Shown here: in pieces, positions 34,352-43,378 of the stretch | Layout: each line of letters begins with the position of its first letter | Position numbering within the stretch: the stretch's first letter is position 1 | Assembly: GCA_963816955.1 (NCBI GenBank) | Contig: CAWFME010000001.1 | Coordinates: forward strand, 1-64,000 | DNA length: 64,000 nt | Origin: DATFQI01 sp963816955 | Lineage (GTDB): Bacteria; Actinomycetota; Thermoleophilia; Solirubrobacterales; Solirubrobacteraceae | Direction of reading: 5' to 3' | Notes under the pieces: generated by a model | Database searches by the model: none | Told to the model about the DNA's origin: nothing | The model's input: the letters and a program-made list of their open reading frames with translations, nothing else | Program-made: the position numbers and the translations under genes

Positions 34352-35473
34352 TCAGAGCAGCGCGTAGAGGCGCTCGAGCGCGGTGTCGATCTCGGCCTCG
34401 GTGACGGTCAGCGGCGGCACGAGCCGCAGCGTGCGCGGGCCGGTGGCGTTGATGACCAGGCGCTGCTCGAGCAGGGCGCGGCGGGCGGTATCGGGCGCGT
34501 CGGCCGATATGTCGGCGGCGACCATCAGGCCGCGGGCTCGCACGTCGGTGACGCCGGGGAGCTCCTTCAGGCCCTCCGCGAGCCGCTCGCCGCGCTCGAG
34601 CACGCCGGCGAGGAAGTCCGGGTCGTCGACGACGTCGAGCACGGCGTTGGCCGCGGCCGCGGACACCGGGCCGCCGGCGAAGGTGGAGCCGTGATCGCCG
34701 GGGGCGAAGACGCCCGAGAGCCGCTCGCCGATCACGAGCGCGCCGATCGGCATCCCGCCGCCCAGGCCCTTGGCGAGCGTCATCGCGTCGGGCACCACGC
34801 CGGCCTGCTCGTGAGCCCACAGCGAGCCGGTGCGCCCGACGCCGCACTGGACCTCGTCGAACACGAGCGCGGCCCCGACCCGGTCGCAGGCCTCGCGGGC
34901 GGCGGCCAGCACCTCGGGCGCCAGCGGGTGCACGCCCGACTCGCCCTGCACGGGCTCCAGCAGCACCGCGGCGGTGTCCGCGTCGACGGTCTCCGCGATC
35001 GCCTCGGCGGTCGGCTCGACGGCGCGGAACCCGGGCACGAGCGGCGCGAACGGCGCCTGCTTGGACTCCTGCGGGGTGGCCGACAGCGCGCCGTAGGTGC
35101 GCCCGTGGAAGGCGCCGTGCACGCTGACGACGTCGCCCTTCGGGCGCGCCTTGCGCACCAGCTTCAGCGCCGCCTCGTTCGCCTCGGCGCCCGAGTTGGC
35201 GAAGTAGACGCTCTCCCCGAACGAGCGCTCGACCAGCCGCTCGGCGAGCCGCACCATCGGCGCGTTGGTGAACAGGTTCGAGACGTGCATCAGCCGCCCC
35301 GCCTGCTCCTGCACGGCGGCGACCACGGCCGGATGGCAGTGCCCGAGCGAGCAGACGGCGATCCCGGCCAGGAAGTCGAGGTACTCGACCCCGTCGGCGT
35401 CGGTCAGCACGCAGCCCGAGCCCGACGCGAACTCGACCGGGTAGCGGGCGTAGGTCGGGGCGAGCGCGCTCAC
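34352..35473 (-). CDS. argD: Acetylornithine aminotransferase
   Basis: A 373-residue PLP enzyme of class III aminotransferases, converting N-acetylglutamate semialdehyde to N-acetylornithine. Signatures are NSGAEANEAALKLVRKA (phosphate binding), GAFHGRTYGALSAT, LVFDEVQCGVGRTG (Asp/Gln pair contacting PLP) and the Schiff-base Lys in TLAKGLGGGMPIGA. Start GTG at 35473 overlaps the argB stop as GTGA. It is the last gene of the arg run, with 85 bases before the MMPL gene. No argF, argR or argH follows in this window. Confidence 0.95.
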   Translation of the reverse strand: MSALAPTYARYPVEFASGSGCVLTDADGVEYLDFLAGIAVCSLGHCHPAVVAAVQEQAGRLMHVSNLFTNAPMVRLAERLVERSFGESVYFANSGAEANEAALKLVRKARPKGDVVSVHGAFHGRTYGALSATPQESKQAPFAPLVPGFRAVEPTAEAIAETVDADTAAVLLEPVQGESGVHPLAPEVLAAAREACDRVGAALVFDEVQCGVGRTGSLWAHEQAGVVPDAMTLAKGLGGGMPIGALVIGERLSGVFAPGDHGSTFAGGPVSAAAANAVLDVVDDPDFLAGVLERGERLAEGLKELPGVTDVRARGLMVAADISADAPDTARRALLEQRLVINATGPRTLRLVPPLTVTEAEIDTALERLYALL

Positions 35474-36318
35474 GACGCCGGCCGCACCTTCGTGCCCACG
35501 CCGGCGTCCGTGAACAGCTCGAGCAGCAGCGAGTGCGGCTGGCGGCCGTCGATGATGTGCGCGAAGGAGACGCCGCCGTGGATCGCGTCGATGCAGGCCT
35601 GCAGCTTCGGCCGCATCCCGCCCGAGGTGACCGGCAGCGCGGCCTCGACCTCGTCGGCGCCGCACTCGGAGACGATCGACGTTGGATCGGCGGGGTCGCG
35701 CAGCCAGCCCTCGACGTCCGTGAGGAAGATGACCTTGTAGGCGCCGGTCGCGCGCGCCACGGCGCCGGCGGCCTCGTCGGCGTTGACGTTGTGCGAGCGG
35801 CCCTGGCGGTCGGCGCCGACCGACGCGATCACGGGGATGTAGTCCTCGGCGATGTGGTGGATGACGCTCGCGTCGACGCGCTCGACCCGGCCCACGAAGC
35901 CGATGTCCTCGCCGCCGGGCCCCTCCATCGTCGCGACGCGGAACAGCTGCCCGTCGTCGCCCGAGAGCCCGACCGCCGGCTGGCCGTGGCGGTTGAGCCG
36001 CATGACGATGTCCTTGTTGACCTTGCCGACGAGCACCATCTTGGCGATCTCCACGGTGCCCTCGTCGCTCACGCGCAGCCCGCCGACGAACTCGACCGGC
36101 ATGTCGAGCCGCTGCATGTAGGAGGTGATGTCGGGCCCGCCGCCGTGCACGACGATCGGGTTCAGGCCGACGTACTTGAGCAGCACGACGTCGCGCGCGA
36201 AGTCCTCGCGCAGCTCCGGGTCGCTCATCGCCGCCCCGCCGTACTTGATGACGACCGTCTTGCCGTGGAACTCCCGGATGTACGGGAGCGCCTCGAGCAG
36301 GGTGCCGATGTCCCTCAC
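35470..36318 (-). CDS. argB: Acetylglutamate kinase
   Basis: A 282-residue amino-acid kinase that phosphorylates N-acetylglutamate. Visible motifs are VVIKYGGAAMSD (ATP-binding Lys and Gly loop), NPIVVHGGGPDITSYM (substrate loop) and KVIFLTDVEGWLRDP. HNVNADEAAGAVARA comes before the last of these, and GGMRPKLQACIDAIHGG is near the end. The N-terminal helix (VRDIGTLLEALPYIREFHGK) is of the type found in arginine-sensitive hexameric kinases, so feedback inhibition by arginine is likely. Start GTG at 36318 overlaps the argJ stop. Confidence 0.95.
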   Translation of the reverse strand: MRDIGTLLEALPYIREFHGKTVVIKYGGAAMSDPELREDFARDVVLLKYVGLNPIVVHGGGPDITSYMQRLDMPVEFVGGLRVSDEGTVEIAKMVLVGKVNKDIVMRLNRHGQPAVGLSGDDGQLFRVATMEGPGGEDIGFVGRVERVDASVIHHIAEDYIPVIASVGADRQGRSHNVNADEAAGAVARATGAYKVIFLTDVEGWLRDPADPTSIVSECGADEVEAALPVTSGGMRPKLQACIDAIHGGVSFAHIIDGRQPHSLLLELFTDAGVGTKVRPAS

Positions 36319-37547
36319 GTCGTGTACTCCGCGTTGATGGTCACGTACTCGTGCGAGAGGTCGGAGAAGAACACCTCGGCCTCGGCGCCCTCGCCAGGGA
36401 GGCCGACGGTGTACTCGACCTCCTCCCGCGCGACGGCCGCGGCCAGCGCGCGCTCGTCGTAGGGCACCGCCGCGCCGGCGGCGCAGACCTGGGTGTCCTC
36501 GATCCAGACGTCGACCGGCAGCGGCGCCGTGTCGTGCACGGCCTGGCCGACCGCCTGCGCGATCCGGCCCCAGTTGGGGTCGCCGCCGTGCAGCGCCGCC
36601 TTGACCAGCGGCGAGTCGGCGACGGCACGGGCGGCCGCGACCACGTGGGGCTCGTGGCCGCCGTGGACGACCACGCGGCCGACGCGCTTGGCGCCCTCCC
36701 CGTCGCGCACCATCAGCAGCGCGAGCCGCCGCAGCAGGTAGTCCAGCGCCTCGCCGAAGCGCACCTCGTCCTCGGACTCGGGCCCGACCCGCACGCCGGA
36801 GGCTCCGCTCGCCATCAGGATCGCGGTGTCGTTGGTGGAGAGCTGGCCGTCGACGGAGATGCGGTCGAAGGAGCGCTTGACGCAGACGCCGAGCAGCAGG
36901 TCGGCCGTCTCGGGCGTCAGCGCGGCGTCGGTCTGGACGAAGCAGAGCATCGTCGCGAACGCGGGCGAGATCATTCCCGCGCCCTTGGCCTGCGCGGCCA
37001 GCCGCACGGTCCCGGAGGGCAGCGCGACGTCGAGCGACGCCGACTTGGCGAACTTGTCCGTGGTCCGGATCGCCTCGCCGAACGTGTCGTCGCCGTAGGG
37101 CGCCAGGTCGGCGCGTGCCGCGAGGATGCCCTTGATCACCTTGTCGACGTCGAGCGGGACGCCGATCACGCCGGTGGAGGCGACCGCGACCTGGTCCTCC
37201 GCCACGCGGCTGGCCATCGAGGCCGCGCCCTGCATGCGCGCGGCGTCCTCGAGCCCGCGGCGGCCGGTGGCGGCGTTCGCGTTGCCGGCGTTGGCGACGA
37301 CCGCGCGGATCGCGTCGAGCCGGCAGCGCTCCTGCGTGAGCAGCACGGGTGCGGCGAGCACCCCGGAGCGCGTGAAGCGAGCGGCGCTCGTCGTGCCGGG
37401 CTCGTCGGAGACCAGCAAGGCGAGGTCGAGGCCCCCGCTGGGCTTCAGGCCGCACGCCACGCCCGCCGCCCGGAAGCCCTGCGGCAGGCCCGGCTCCGCC
37501 TCGGTGACGTGGGCGGGCGGCTCGACCCAGCGCGAGGCGAAGCTCAT
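36315..37547 (-). CDS. argJ: Glutamate N-acetyltransferase / amino-acid acetyltransferase
   Basis: A 410-residue ArgJ. It transfers acetyl from N-acetylornithine to glutamate, recycling the acetyl group; some members also use acetyl-CoA. The autoproteolysis site that yields alpha and beta chains is PAFATMLCF, after KGAGMIS, with the nucleophilic Thr of ATML. Other features are VVANAGNANAATG, STGVIGVPL and HGGDPNWGR. The presence of argJ indicates the cyclic pathway. Start ATG at 37547 overlaps the argC stop (ATGA). Confidence 0.95.
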   Translation of the reverse strand: MSFASRWVEPPAHVTEAEPGLPQGFRAAGVACGLKPSGGLDLALLVSDEPGTTSAARFTRSGVLAAPVLLTQERCRLDAIRAVVANAGNANAATGRRGLEDAARMQGAASMASRVAEDQVAVASTGVIGVPLDVDKVIKGILAARADLAPYGDDTFGEAIRTTDKFAKSASLDVALPSGTVRLAAQAKGAGMISPAFATMLCFVQTDAALTPETADLLLGVCVKRSFDRISVDGQLSTNDTAILMASGASGVRVGPESEDEVRFGEALDYLLRRLALLMVRDGEGAKRVGRVVVHGGHEPHVVAAARAVADSPLVKAALHGGDPNWGRIAQAVGQAVHDTAPLPVDVWIEDTQVCAAGAAVPYDERALAAAVAREEVEYTVGLPGEGAEAEVFFSDLSHEYVTINAEYTT

Positions 37548-38500
37548 GCCGGCAGCCCCATGGACTCGTCGAGGCCGAACATGAGGTTGAGGTTCTGCAC
37601 GGCCTGCGAGGACGTGCCCTTGTAGAGGTTGTCGATCGTCGCGAACACGATCAGCCGCAGCGGGTCCTCGTGCAGCGAGATGCGGCAGAAGTTCGTCTCG
37701 CGCACCTCGGTCATGCCGGGCGGGCCCTCCACGACCTCGACCCACGGCTCGTCCTCGTAGGCGTCGCGGTAGAGCGCCTGCGCGTCGACGTCGCCGTCCG
37801 TGCGGACGTAGCAGGAAACGAGCTCGCCGTGCGAGAGCGGCACGAGATGCGGCGTGAACGTCACGGGCACGCCGAGCTCCTGCGCGATCTCGGGCGAGTG
37901 CCGGTGCGCGCCGACCTTGTACGGCGTCACGGTCTCGTCGACGCTGACGAAATGCTTGGTGTGGGAGGGCTCGCGGCCGGCGCCCGAGACCCCGGACTTG
38001 GCGTCGATGACCACGTCGTCCAGCTTCCCGGCGAGCGGCGCGAGGGCGAGGATCGCCGCGGTCGGGTAGCAGCCAGGGTTGGCGACGAGCCGCGCGTTGC
38101 GGATCTCCTCGCGGTAGCGCTCCGGCAACCCGTACACCGCCTCGTCGAGCAGCTCGGGCGCCGGGTGGTCGCCGTACCACTGCTCGTACGCGGCGAGGTC
38201 GCGCAGCCGGAAGTCGGCGCTGAGGTCCACGACCCGGATCCCGCGCTCCAGCAGCTCCGCCACGACCGGGGCGGCGGCCCCGTGCGGGTAGGCGACGACG
38301 GCGGCGTCGACGTCGAGCTCGCTCGTGGGCTCCTCGAGGGTGAGCGGCACCCGCGTGCGCGGGTGCACCTCGTCCAGCCGCGCACCTGCGTCGCTGCGCG
38401 CGGTCACGTGCGCGAGCTCGAACTCGGGGTGCCGGTGCAGCAGCGCCGCCGCCACCGCGCCCGCGTAGCCCGCCGCGCCGAGGACCGCGACGCTAGCCAC
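37544..38500 (-). CDS. argC: N-acetyl-gamma-glutamyl-phosphate reductase
   Basis: A 318-residue NADP-dependent reductase. The nucleotide-binding motif VLGAAGYAGAVAAALL is at the N-terminus. The catalytic Cys is in VANPGCYPTAAILAL, and GVSGAGREPS and HRHSPEIAQEL follow; the latter contains the catalytic His region. Length is slightly short for the roughly 340 family norm. The ATG at 38500 lies eight bases inside the pheT end, so arg expression is coupled to the phe-tRNA synthetase genes. Confidence 0.95.
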   Translation of the reverse strand: MASVAVLGAAGYAGAVAAALLHRHPEFELAHVTARSDAGARLDEVHPRTRVPLTLEEPTSELDVDAAVVAYPHGAAAPVVAELLERGIRVVDLSADFRLRDLAAYEQWYGDHPAPELLDEAVYGLPERYREEIRNARLVANPGCYPTAAILALAPLAGKLDDVVIDAKSGVSGAGREPSHTKHFVSVDETVTPYKVGAHRHSPEIAQELGVPVTFTPHLVPLSHGELVSCYVRTDGDVDAQALYRDAYEDEPWVEVVEGPPGMTEVRETNFCRISLHEDPLRLIVFATIDNLYKGTSSQAVQNLNLMFGLDESMGLPA

Positions 38501-40910
38501 GCGGCTCGCCCCCGAGGCGCTCGGCCACGGCGGCGTCGATCTTCGCGCGCCGCTGCGCGACCTCCTCGTCGGTGAGCGTCCGGTCGGGCGCCCGGAACTC
38601 CATCCGGATCGCCAGCGACGTGCGCTCGCCTGTCGCGTAGACGTCGAACACCTCGGCGCCGGCCAGCAGCGCGCCGCCCGCGTCGCGCACGACCGCCACC
38701 ACGTCGGCCGCGGCGACCGTGGCGGGGAACCACCAGGCGCGGTCCTGGCGCACGGACGGGAACGAGGTCAGGTCGCGGTAGTGCGGGTCGAGCGCCGCGT
38801 GGCGGGCGAGCACGGCCAGCTCGAGCTCGAAGCCCGCGGCCTGCTCGACGTCCCAGCCCGCGGCGACCGCCGGGTGCAGCTCGCCGAGCCAGCCCGCGGG
38901 CTCGCCGCCGACCAGCACGCGCGCGGCGCGGCCCGGGTGCAGGAACGGCTCGCGCACGGGCTCGACGGAGAAGTCCGCTCGGATCGCGCGCAGCATCGCC
39001 TCGAGCACGCCCTTGGCGGCGAAGAAGTCCGCGCGCGGCGGCGCGGGCTCGCGCCACGAGCCGGGCCGCAGCGCGCCCGTGAGCAGCGCGGCGAGCATCG
39101 TGCGCTCGTCGGGCAGCGGCTCCGTGGCGCGCGGCTCGTCGGCGCGCGGTGAGGCGAGGTAGATCGCGCCGACCTCGAACAGGCGCACGTCGCCCATGCC
39201 GCGCGAGCGGTTGCGGCGCACGCCGTCCAGCAGCGAGCCGAGCAGCGTGGTGCGCAGCGTCGACTGCTCCTCGGACATCGGGTTGCGCAGCGGCACCGGG
39301 CGCCCGCGCAGGTCCTCGCCGCCGAGCCGCAGCCGCGCGGGCAGGTCGGGCGCGGCGAAGCTCCAGCCGACGGCCTCCGACAGCCCGGCGCCGACCAGCG
39401 CGTCCTCGACGCGGCGGCGCACCTTCTGGGCGGGCTCCAGCCGGCCGCTGGCGCCGCGGCGCGAGGGCAGCGTGGCCGGGAGCTTCTCGAGCCCCCAGAG
39501 GCGGGCGACCTCCTCGACGAGGTCGGCCTCGCGCGTGACGTCGTTGCGCCGGAAGGCGGGCACGGTGACGTCCAGCCCGTCGCCGGCCTCCTCGACGCCG
39601 AACTCGAGCGCGCGCAGTATGCGGGCGCACTCCTCGCGCGGGACCGGCGTGCCGAGCAGCCGCTCGACCTTCTCGTCGCGCAGCCGGATCGTCGCGGGCG
39701 GCGGGCCCTCTCCCCCGACGTCGATCGTGCCATCGACCAGCCGCGCGCCCGTCAGCTCGAGCATCAGCTTGGTGGCGACGATCTGGCCGTCCATCGCCTG
39801 CTCGGGCGCCAGGCCCTTCTCGAAGCGGCCGGAGGCCTCCGAGCGCAGCGCGAGCTTCGTCGACGTGCGCTGGAGGCTCGGGCCGTGCCAGTTCGCGGCC
39901 TCCATCAGGACGCGGGTGGTGGTCGCGCGCACCTCGGAGCGCTCGCCGCCCATCACGCCGGCTAGCGAGGTCGGGCCGTCCTCGTCGGCGATCAGCAGGA
40001 TGCTCGGGTCGAGCCGGCGCTCGATGTCGTCAAGCGTGGTCATGGTCTCGCCCTCGGCGGCACGCCGGACGGTCAGCTTGCCGCCGGCCACGAGGTCGAA
40101 GTCGAACGCGTGCAGCGGCTGGCCCGTCAGCAGCATCGCGTAGTTGGTGATGTCGACGACGTTGTTGATCGGGCGCTGCCCGGCCGCCATCAGGCGCGCC
40201 TTCAGCCACGCCGGCGACGGGCCGATCGTGACGTCCTCGAACAGCCGCGCGGTGAAGCGCGGGCACAGGTCGGGGTCCTCGACGACGACCTCGGCGCCGG
40301 GCACCTCGCCGGGCGTGCCCGGGTCGTCGGCCCACGGCGGCGGCGCCAGCGGCGCATCCGTGATCGCGTGCACCTCGCGGGCGACGCCGTACACGCTCAG
40401 GCAGTCGGGCCGGTTGGGCGTGACCTCGAGCTCGAGCACGTCGGTGGCGATCGGGAGCGCCTCGGCCAGCGGCGAGCCGGCGGCCAGGTCCTCCGGCAGC
40501 ACCATGATCCCGTCGTGCTCCGTGCCGATCGCGACCTCGTCCTCGGCCAGGATCATCCCGTTGGACGTCTGGCCGCGCAGCTTGGCCTTCTTGAGCTTCG
40601 TGCCGTCGGGCATGATCGCGCCCGGCGACGCGACCGCGACGGTCTGGCCGGCGGCCACGTTCGGCGCGCCGCAGACGATCTGATGCGGAGCGCCCTCGCC
40701 GACGTCGACGGTGCAGACCGTCAGCCGGTCGGCGTCGGGGTGGCGCTCGGCCGTGACGACCTTGCCGATCCGGAAGAACTCGAGGGCGCCGACGCCGTGG
40801 CGGTGCACGCGGTCGACCTCGGTGCCGGTCATGGCGAGCCGGGTCGCGAGCTCGTCCGCGGACAGGCCCGGGTCGACGTAGTCGTGGAGCCAGAGCAGCG
40901 GCAGCCTCAT
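38493..40910 (-). CDS. pheT: Phenylalanine-tRNA ligase beta subunit
   Basis: An 805-residue beta chain. In order it has an N-terminal segment (MRLPLLWLHDYVD), an EMAP-like tRNA-binding domain (about residues 40-150, with HPDADRLTVCTVDVGEG), and B3/B4 editing domains (RPINNVVDITNYAMLLTGQP). A B5 domain, the pseudo-catalytic core (GLSEAVGWSFAAPDL), and a C-terminal FDX-ACB anticodon-binding domain (TSFPSVRQDRAWWFPATV) follow. The full-length bacterial form is present and the frame is intact. ATG at 40910 overlaps the pheS stop (ATGA). Confidence 0.97.
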   Translation of the reverse strand: MRLPLLWLHDYVDPGLSADELATRLAMTGTEVDRVHRHGVGALEFFRIGKVVTAERHPDADRLTVCTVDVGEGAPHQIVCGAPNVAAGQTVAVASPGAIMPDGTKLKKAKLRGQTSNGMILAEDEVAIGTEHDGIMVLPEDLAAGSPLAEALPIATDVLELEVTPNRPDCLSVYGVAREVHAITDAPLAPPPWADDPGTPGEVPGAEVVVEDPDLCPRFTARLFEDVTIGPSPAWLKARLMAAGQRPINNVVDITNYAMLLTGQPLHAFDFDLVAGGKLTVRRAAEGETMTTLDDIERRLDPSILLIADEDGPTSLAGVMGGERSEVRATTTRVLMEAANWHGPSLQRTSTKLALRSEASGRFEKGLAPEQAMDGQIVATKLMLELTGARLVDGTIDVGGEGPPPATIRLRDEKVERLLGTPVPREECARILRALEFGVEEAGDGLDVTVPAFRRNDVTREADLVEEVARLWGLEKLPATLPSRRGASGRLEPAQKVRRRVEDALVGAGLSEAVGWSFAAPDLPARLRLGGEDLRGRPVPLRNPMSEEQSTLRTTLLGSLLDGVRRNRSRGMGDVRLFEVGAIYLASPRADEPRATEPLPDERTMLAALLTGALRPGSWREPAPPRADFFAAKGVLEAMLRAIRADFSVEPVREPFLHPGRAARVLVGGEPAGWLGELHPAVAAGWDVEQAAGFELELAVLARHAALDPHYRDLTSFPSVRQDRAWWFPATVAAADVVAVVRDAGGALLAGAEVFDVYATGERTSLAIRMEFRAPDRTLTDEEVAQRRAKIDAAVAERLGGEPRG

Positions 40911-41956
40911 CCGAACTGCTCCAGGAAGCGCAGGTCGTTCTCGTAGAGGATCCGCAGGTCGGGCACGCCGTGCTTGAGGAACGCGATCCGCTCGATGCCC
41001 ATGCCGAACGCGAAGCCCTGCATGCGCTCCGGGTCGTAGCCGTGCTCGCGCACGTAGCCGAACACGTTCGGGTCGACCATGCCGGCGCCGAGGATCTCGA
41101 TCCAGGCCGTGCCCTTGCACAGCGGGCAGCGCGAGCCGTCGCGCAGCACACCGCCCTTGCAGTTGAAGCAGCTCACGTCGCACTCGATGCTGGGCTCGGT
41201 GAACGGGAAGAAGTGCGGGCGCAGGCGGACGTCGCGGTCGTCGCCGAAGATCGCGCGGGCGAACGCCAGCAGCGTGCCCTGCAGGTCGGCGAGCGTGATG
41301 TCCTCGTCGACGGCGAGCCCCTCGACCTGGTGGAACTGCGGCGTGTGCGTGGCGTCGTTGTCGCGCCGGTAGGTGCGGCCGGGGACGATGATGTAGAGCG
41401 GCGGCGGGCCGAGCTCCATCGAGCGCACCTGCATCGGCGAGGTGTGCGTGCGCAGTACGACGTCGTCGGAGACGTAGAAGGTGTCGCTCTCCAGCCGCGC
41501 CGGGTGCTGCGGCGCGTGGTTGAGCGCGTCGAAGTTGTAGTAGACGAGCTCGGTCTCCGGGCCCTCCACGACGCGGAAGCCGAGGCCCAGGAAGACGTCC
41601 TCGATCTCGCGCCGGGTGGCGGTGATCAGGTGGTGGCGGCCGACGGGCGCGACCGGGCTGCCGGGCAGCGTGACGTCCAGGACGTCGGCGGCCAGGCGCT
41701 GCTCGAGCTCGGCGCCCTCCAGGGCCGCCTTGCGCGCCTCGATCGCGGCGTCGAGCGCGCGCCGGGCCTCGTTGGCCGCGCGGCCGACGGCCCCGCGCTC
41801 CTCCGGTGGGAGCTGCGCGACGCCGCGCAGCAGGTTGGGCAGCTCGGCCTTGCGGCCGAGGAAGCGCACGCGCACGTCCTCGAGCGCAGCCGTGCCGGTG
41901 ACGCCGGCCACGGCGGCCTCGCCCTGCTGGCGCAGCTCGGCGATCCGGTCAAGCAT
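40907..41956 (-). CDS. pheS: Phenylalanine-tRNA ligase alpha subunit
   Basis: A 349-residue catalytic subunit. A helical N-terminal coiled arm (about residues 1-85) precedes the class II core, with HTSPMQVRSM, TPQFHQVEGLAVDE (motif 2) and GFAFGMGIERIAFLKHG (motif 3). It contains a CFNCKGG...CPLCKG four-Cys insertion at about residues 270-290. That insertion looks able to bind zinc and occurs in several PheS lineages. It overlaps pheT downstream and starts eight bases inside the SpoU gene. Confidence 0.97.
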   Translation of the reverse strand: MLDRIAELRQQGEAAVAGVTGTAALEDVRVRFLGRKAELPNLLRGVAQLPPEERGAVGRAANEARRALDAAIEARKAALEGAELEQRLAADVLDVTLPGSPVAPVGRHHLITATRREIEDVFLGLGFRVVEGPETELVYYNFDALNHAPQHPARLESDTFYVSDDVVLRTHTSPMQVRSMELGPPPLYIIVPGRTYRRDNDATHTPQFHQVEGLAVDEDITLADLQGTLLAFARAIFGDDRDVRLRPHFFPFTEPSIECDVSCFNCKGGVLRDGSRCPLCKGTAWIEILGAGMVDPNVFGYVREHGYDPERMQGFAFGMGIERIAFLKHGVPDLRILYENDLRFLEQFG

Positions 41957-42662
41957 GGCGGCAGATCCTACGGTCGAGCTCGTAGAGGGCGATGGTCGCC
42001 GCCATCCCGGCGTTGAGCGACTCCGACCGGATCGGGATGTGGGCCACCTCGTCGCAGGCCGCCACGACCCGGTCCGGCAGTCCCTCGCGCTCGGCACCGA
42101 CGACGAGCGTCACGTCGCCGCCAGGCTCGAGCTCCTCCAGCGGCGCGCCGCCACGGGCGACCAGCGCGACCTTGCGCCCGGGCAGCTCCGCCACGTCGCG
42201 CACGCGGGCGACGGGCACCTCGAACAGGGCGCCCATCGAGGCGCGGACGGCCTTGTGGCCGTACGGATCGGCGCTGCCCGGGCCCAGCGCGACGCTGCCG
42301 GCGCCGAACGCGAGCGCCGAGCGCAGCGCGGTGCCGACGTTGCCGGGGTCGTTGACGCCCCACAGGGCCAGGCACAGCGGGCCCGTGGGCGCCTCGGCCC
42401 AGCGCTGGCCATAGACGCCGAGCGCGCGCGTGCCCGAGCCGAGCTGGGAGACGGTCGCGAGCACGTGCGGCGCGACCGGGATGCCCTCCAGGCCGCTGCC
42501 CTCGGCGGCGTAGAGCGCCTCGGGCCGCCAGCCTGCGCGGGCGGCCGCCTCGATCAGGTCCTCCCCCTCGGCCACGAACTGCCGCAACTTGTCCCGCCAC
42601 TTGCGGCCGGCGAGCTTGCGGACCTCCTTGAGCTGTTCGTTGTGGGGGCTGGTGATGGCCAC
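41949..42662 (-). CDS. SpoU/TrmH-family RNA 2'-O-methyltransferase
   Basis: A 237-residue SPOUT methylase. The N-terminal substrate-binding part (SPHNEQLKEVRKLAGRKWRD) is typical of rRNA/tRNA methylases placed beside pheST. The trefoil-knot motifs are LWGVNDPGNVGTALRSALAF (motif 1), TLVVGAEREGLPD (motif 2) and IPIRSESLNAGMAATIALYE (motif 3). It uses AdoMet to methylate a ribose in rRNA or tRNA; the site is unknown. Start GTG at 42662 lies immediately after the U-run of the rplT terminator, so it is expressed by readthrough or from a promoter within that terminator region. Confidence 0.88.
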   Translation of the reverse strand: MAITSPHNEQLKEVRKLAGRKWRDKLRQFVAEGEDLIEAAARAGWRPEALYAAEGSGLEGIPVAPHVLATVSQLGSGTRALGVYGQRWAEAPTGPLCLALWGVNDPGNVGTALRSALAFGAGSVALGPGSADPYGHKAVRASMGALFEVPVARVRDVAELPGRKVALVARGGAPLEELEPGGDVTLVVGAEREGLPDRVVAACDEVAHIPIRSESLNAGMAATIALYELDRRICRHA

Positions 42663-42668
42663 GGGGTT

Positions 42669-42704
42669 AAAGAAAGGGCGCCGCTCCGGTCAGGAGGGGC
42701 GCCC
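42669..42704 (-). terminator. Intrinsic terminator after rplT
   Basis: On the minus strand GGGCGCC pairs with GGCGCCC, extended by CTCC/GGAG around a GACC-containing loop, and is followed by TTTCTTTAA. This is the only hairpin with a real U-tract that I found in the window. It separates rpmI-rplT from the SpoU-phe-arg run. Confidence 0.82.
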
Positions 42705-42729
42705 GTGAGGTGGGTCTCGTCGCTGCCGA

Positions 42730-43089
42730 CTAGGCCGGCAACGCCTCGCGGGCGCTCTCGGCAAATCGGCGGAAGGTCTCGGGGTCGCGCACGGCGATGT
42801 CGGCGAGGACCTTGCGGTCCAGCTCGATGCCGGCCAGCTTGAGGCCGTGCATGAACGTGCCGTAGGACATCCCGTTCTGGCGCGCGGCGGCGTTGATGCG
42901 GGTGATCCAGAGGCGGCGGAAGTCGCGCTTGCGGTTGCGGCGGTCCCGGTACGCGTAGGAGTCCGCCTTCATGACGGCTTCCTTGGCGCGCTTGTAGGAG
43001 GAGTGCGCCTCCCCGCGGAAGCCCTTCGCGCGCTCGAGCGTCGCGCGGCGCTTCTTGCGGGCGTGGACGGAGCGCTTGACGCGGGTCAT
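42730..43089 (-). CDS. rplT: 50S ribosomal protein L20
   Basis: A 119-residue protein that binds 23S rRNA early in 50S assembly. The sequence is typical: RVKRSVHARKKRRATLERAK at the N-terminus, then SYKRAKEAVMKADSYAYRDR. Globular-domain motifs FRRLWITRINAAARQNGMSY and HGLKLAGIELDRKVLADIA follow. It overlaps the rpmI stop by four bases (ATGA), giving the usual rpmI-rplT coupling. Confidence 0.98.
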   Translation of the reverse strand: MTRVKRSVHARKKRRATLERAKGFRGEAHSSYKRAKEAVMKADSYAYRDRRNRKRDFRRLWITRINAAARQNGMSYGTFMHGLKLAGIELDRKVLADIAVRDPETFRRFAESAREALPA

Positions 43090-43289
43090 CCGTCGTAGCC
43101 CCCCAGCAGCTTCGTGGCGCGCTTGGCGTCCGGGTCCTTGAGCGTCATCGGGCGGCCGAAATCACGCTTGCGCTTCGGCGACTTCTTCTCGAGGATGTGG
43201 CTCGAGAAGGCGTGACGGGCGCGGATCTTGCCGCCGGCCGTCTTCTTGAAGCGCTTCTTCGCGCCGGAATGGGTCTTCATCTTCGGCAT
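43086..43289 (-). CDS. rpmI: 50S ribosomal protein L35
   Basis: A 67-residue, very basic ribosomal protein: MPKMKTHSGAKKRFKKTAGG at the N-terminus, RHAFSSHILEKKSPKRKR in the middle. ATG at 43289 is 11 bases downstream of a TATACT -10, so the leader is only a few nucleotides. This differs from the usual infC-rpmI-rplT operon, where L20 represses through a long upstream RNA structure. Confidence 0.97.
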   Translation of the reverse strand: MPKMKTHSGAKKRFKKTAGGKIRARHAFSSHILEKKSPKRKRDFGRPMTLKDPDAKRATKLLGGYDG

Positions 43290-43300
43290 GCCGGGCGGCC

Positions 43301-43306
43301 AGTATA
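43301..43306 (-). promoter_or_regulatory. Near-consensus -10 element of rpmI-rplT
   Basis: TATACT on the minus strand ends 11 bases before the rpmI ATG. No convincing TTGACA-like -35 is visible. The position predicts transcription starting within about five bases of the start codon. Confidence 0.55.
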
Positions 43307-43378
43307 GGAGGTCCGCTCGAGCCCGTTTCCGACGGTGACCCGTGGATGCATCGCCGCGGGGGCCGTTGGAAGCGGGCT

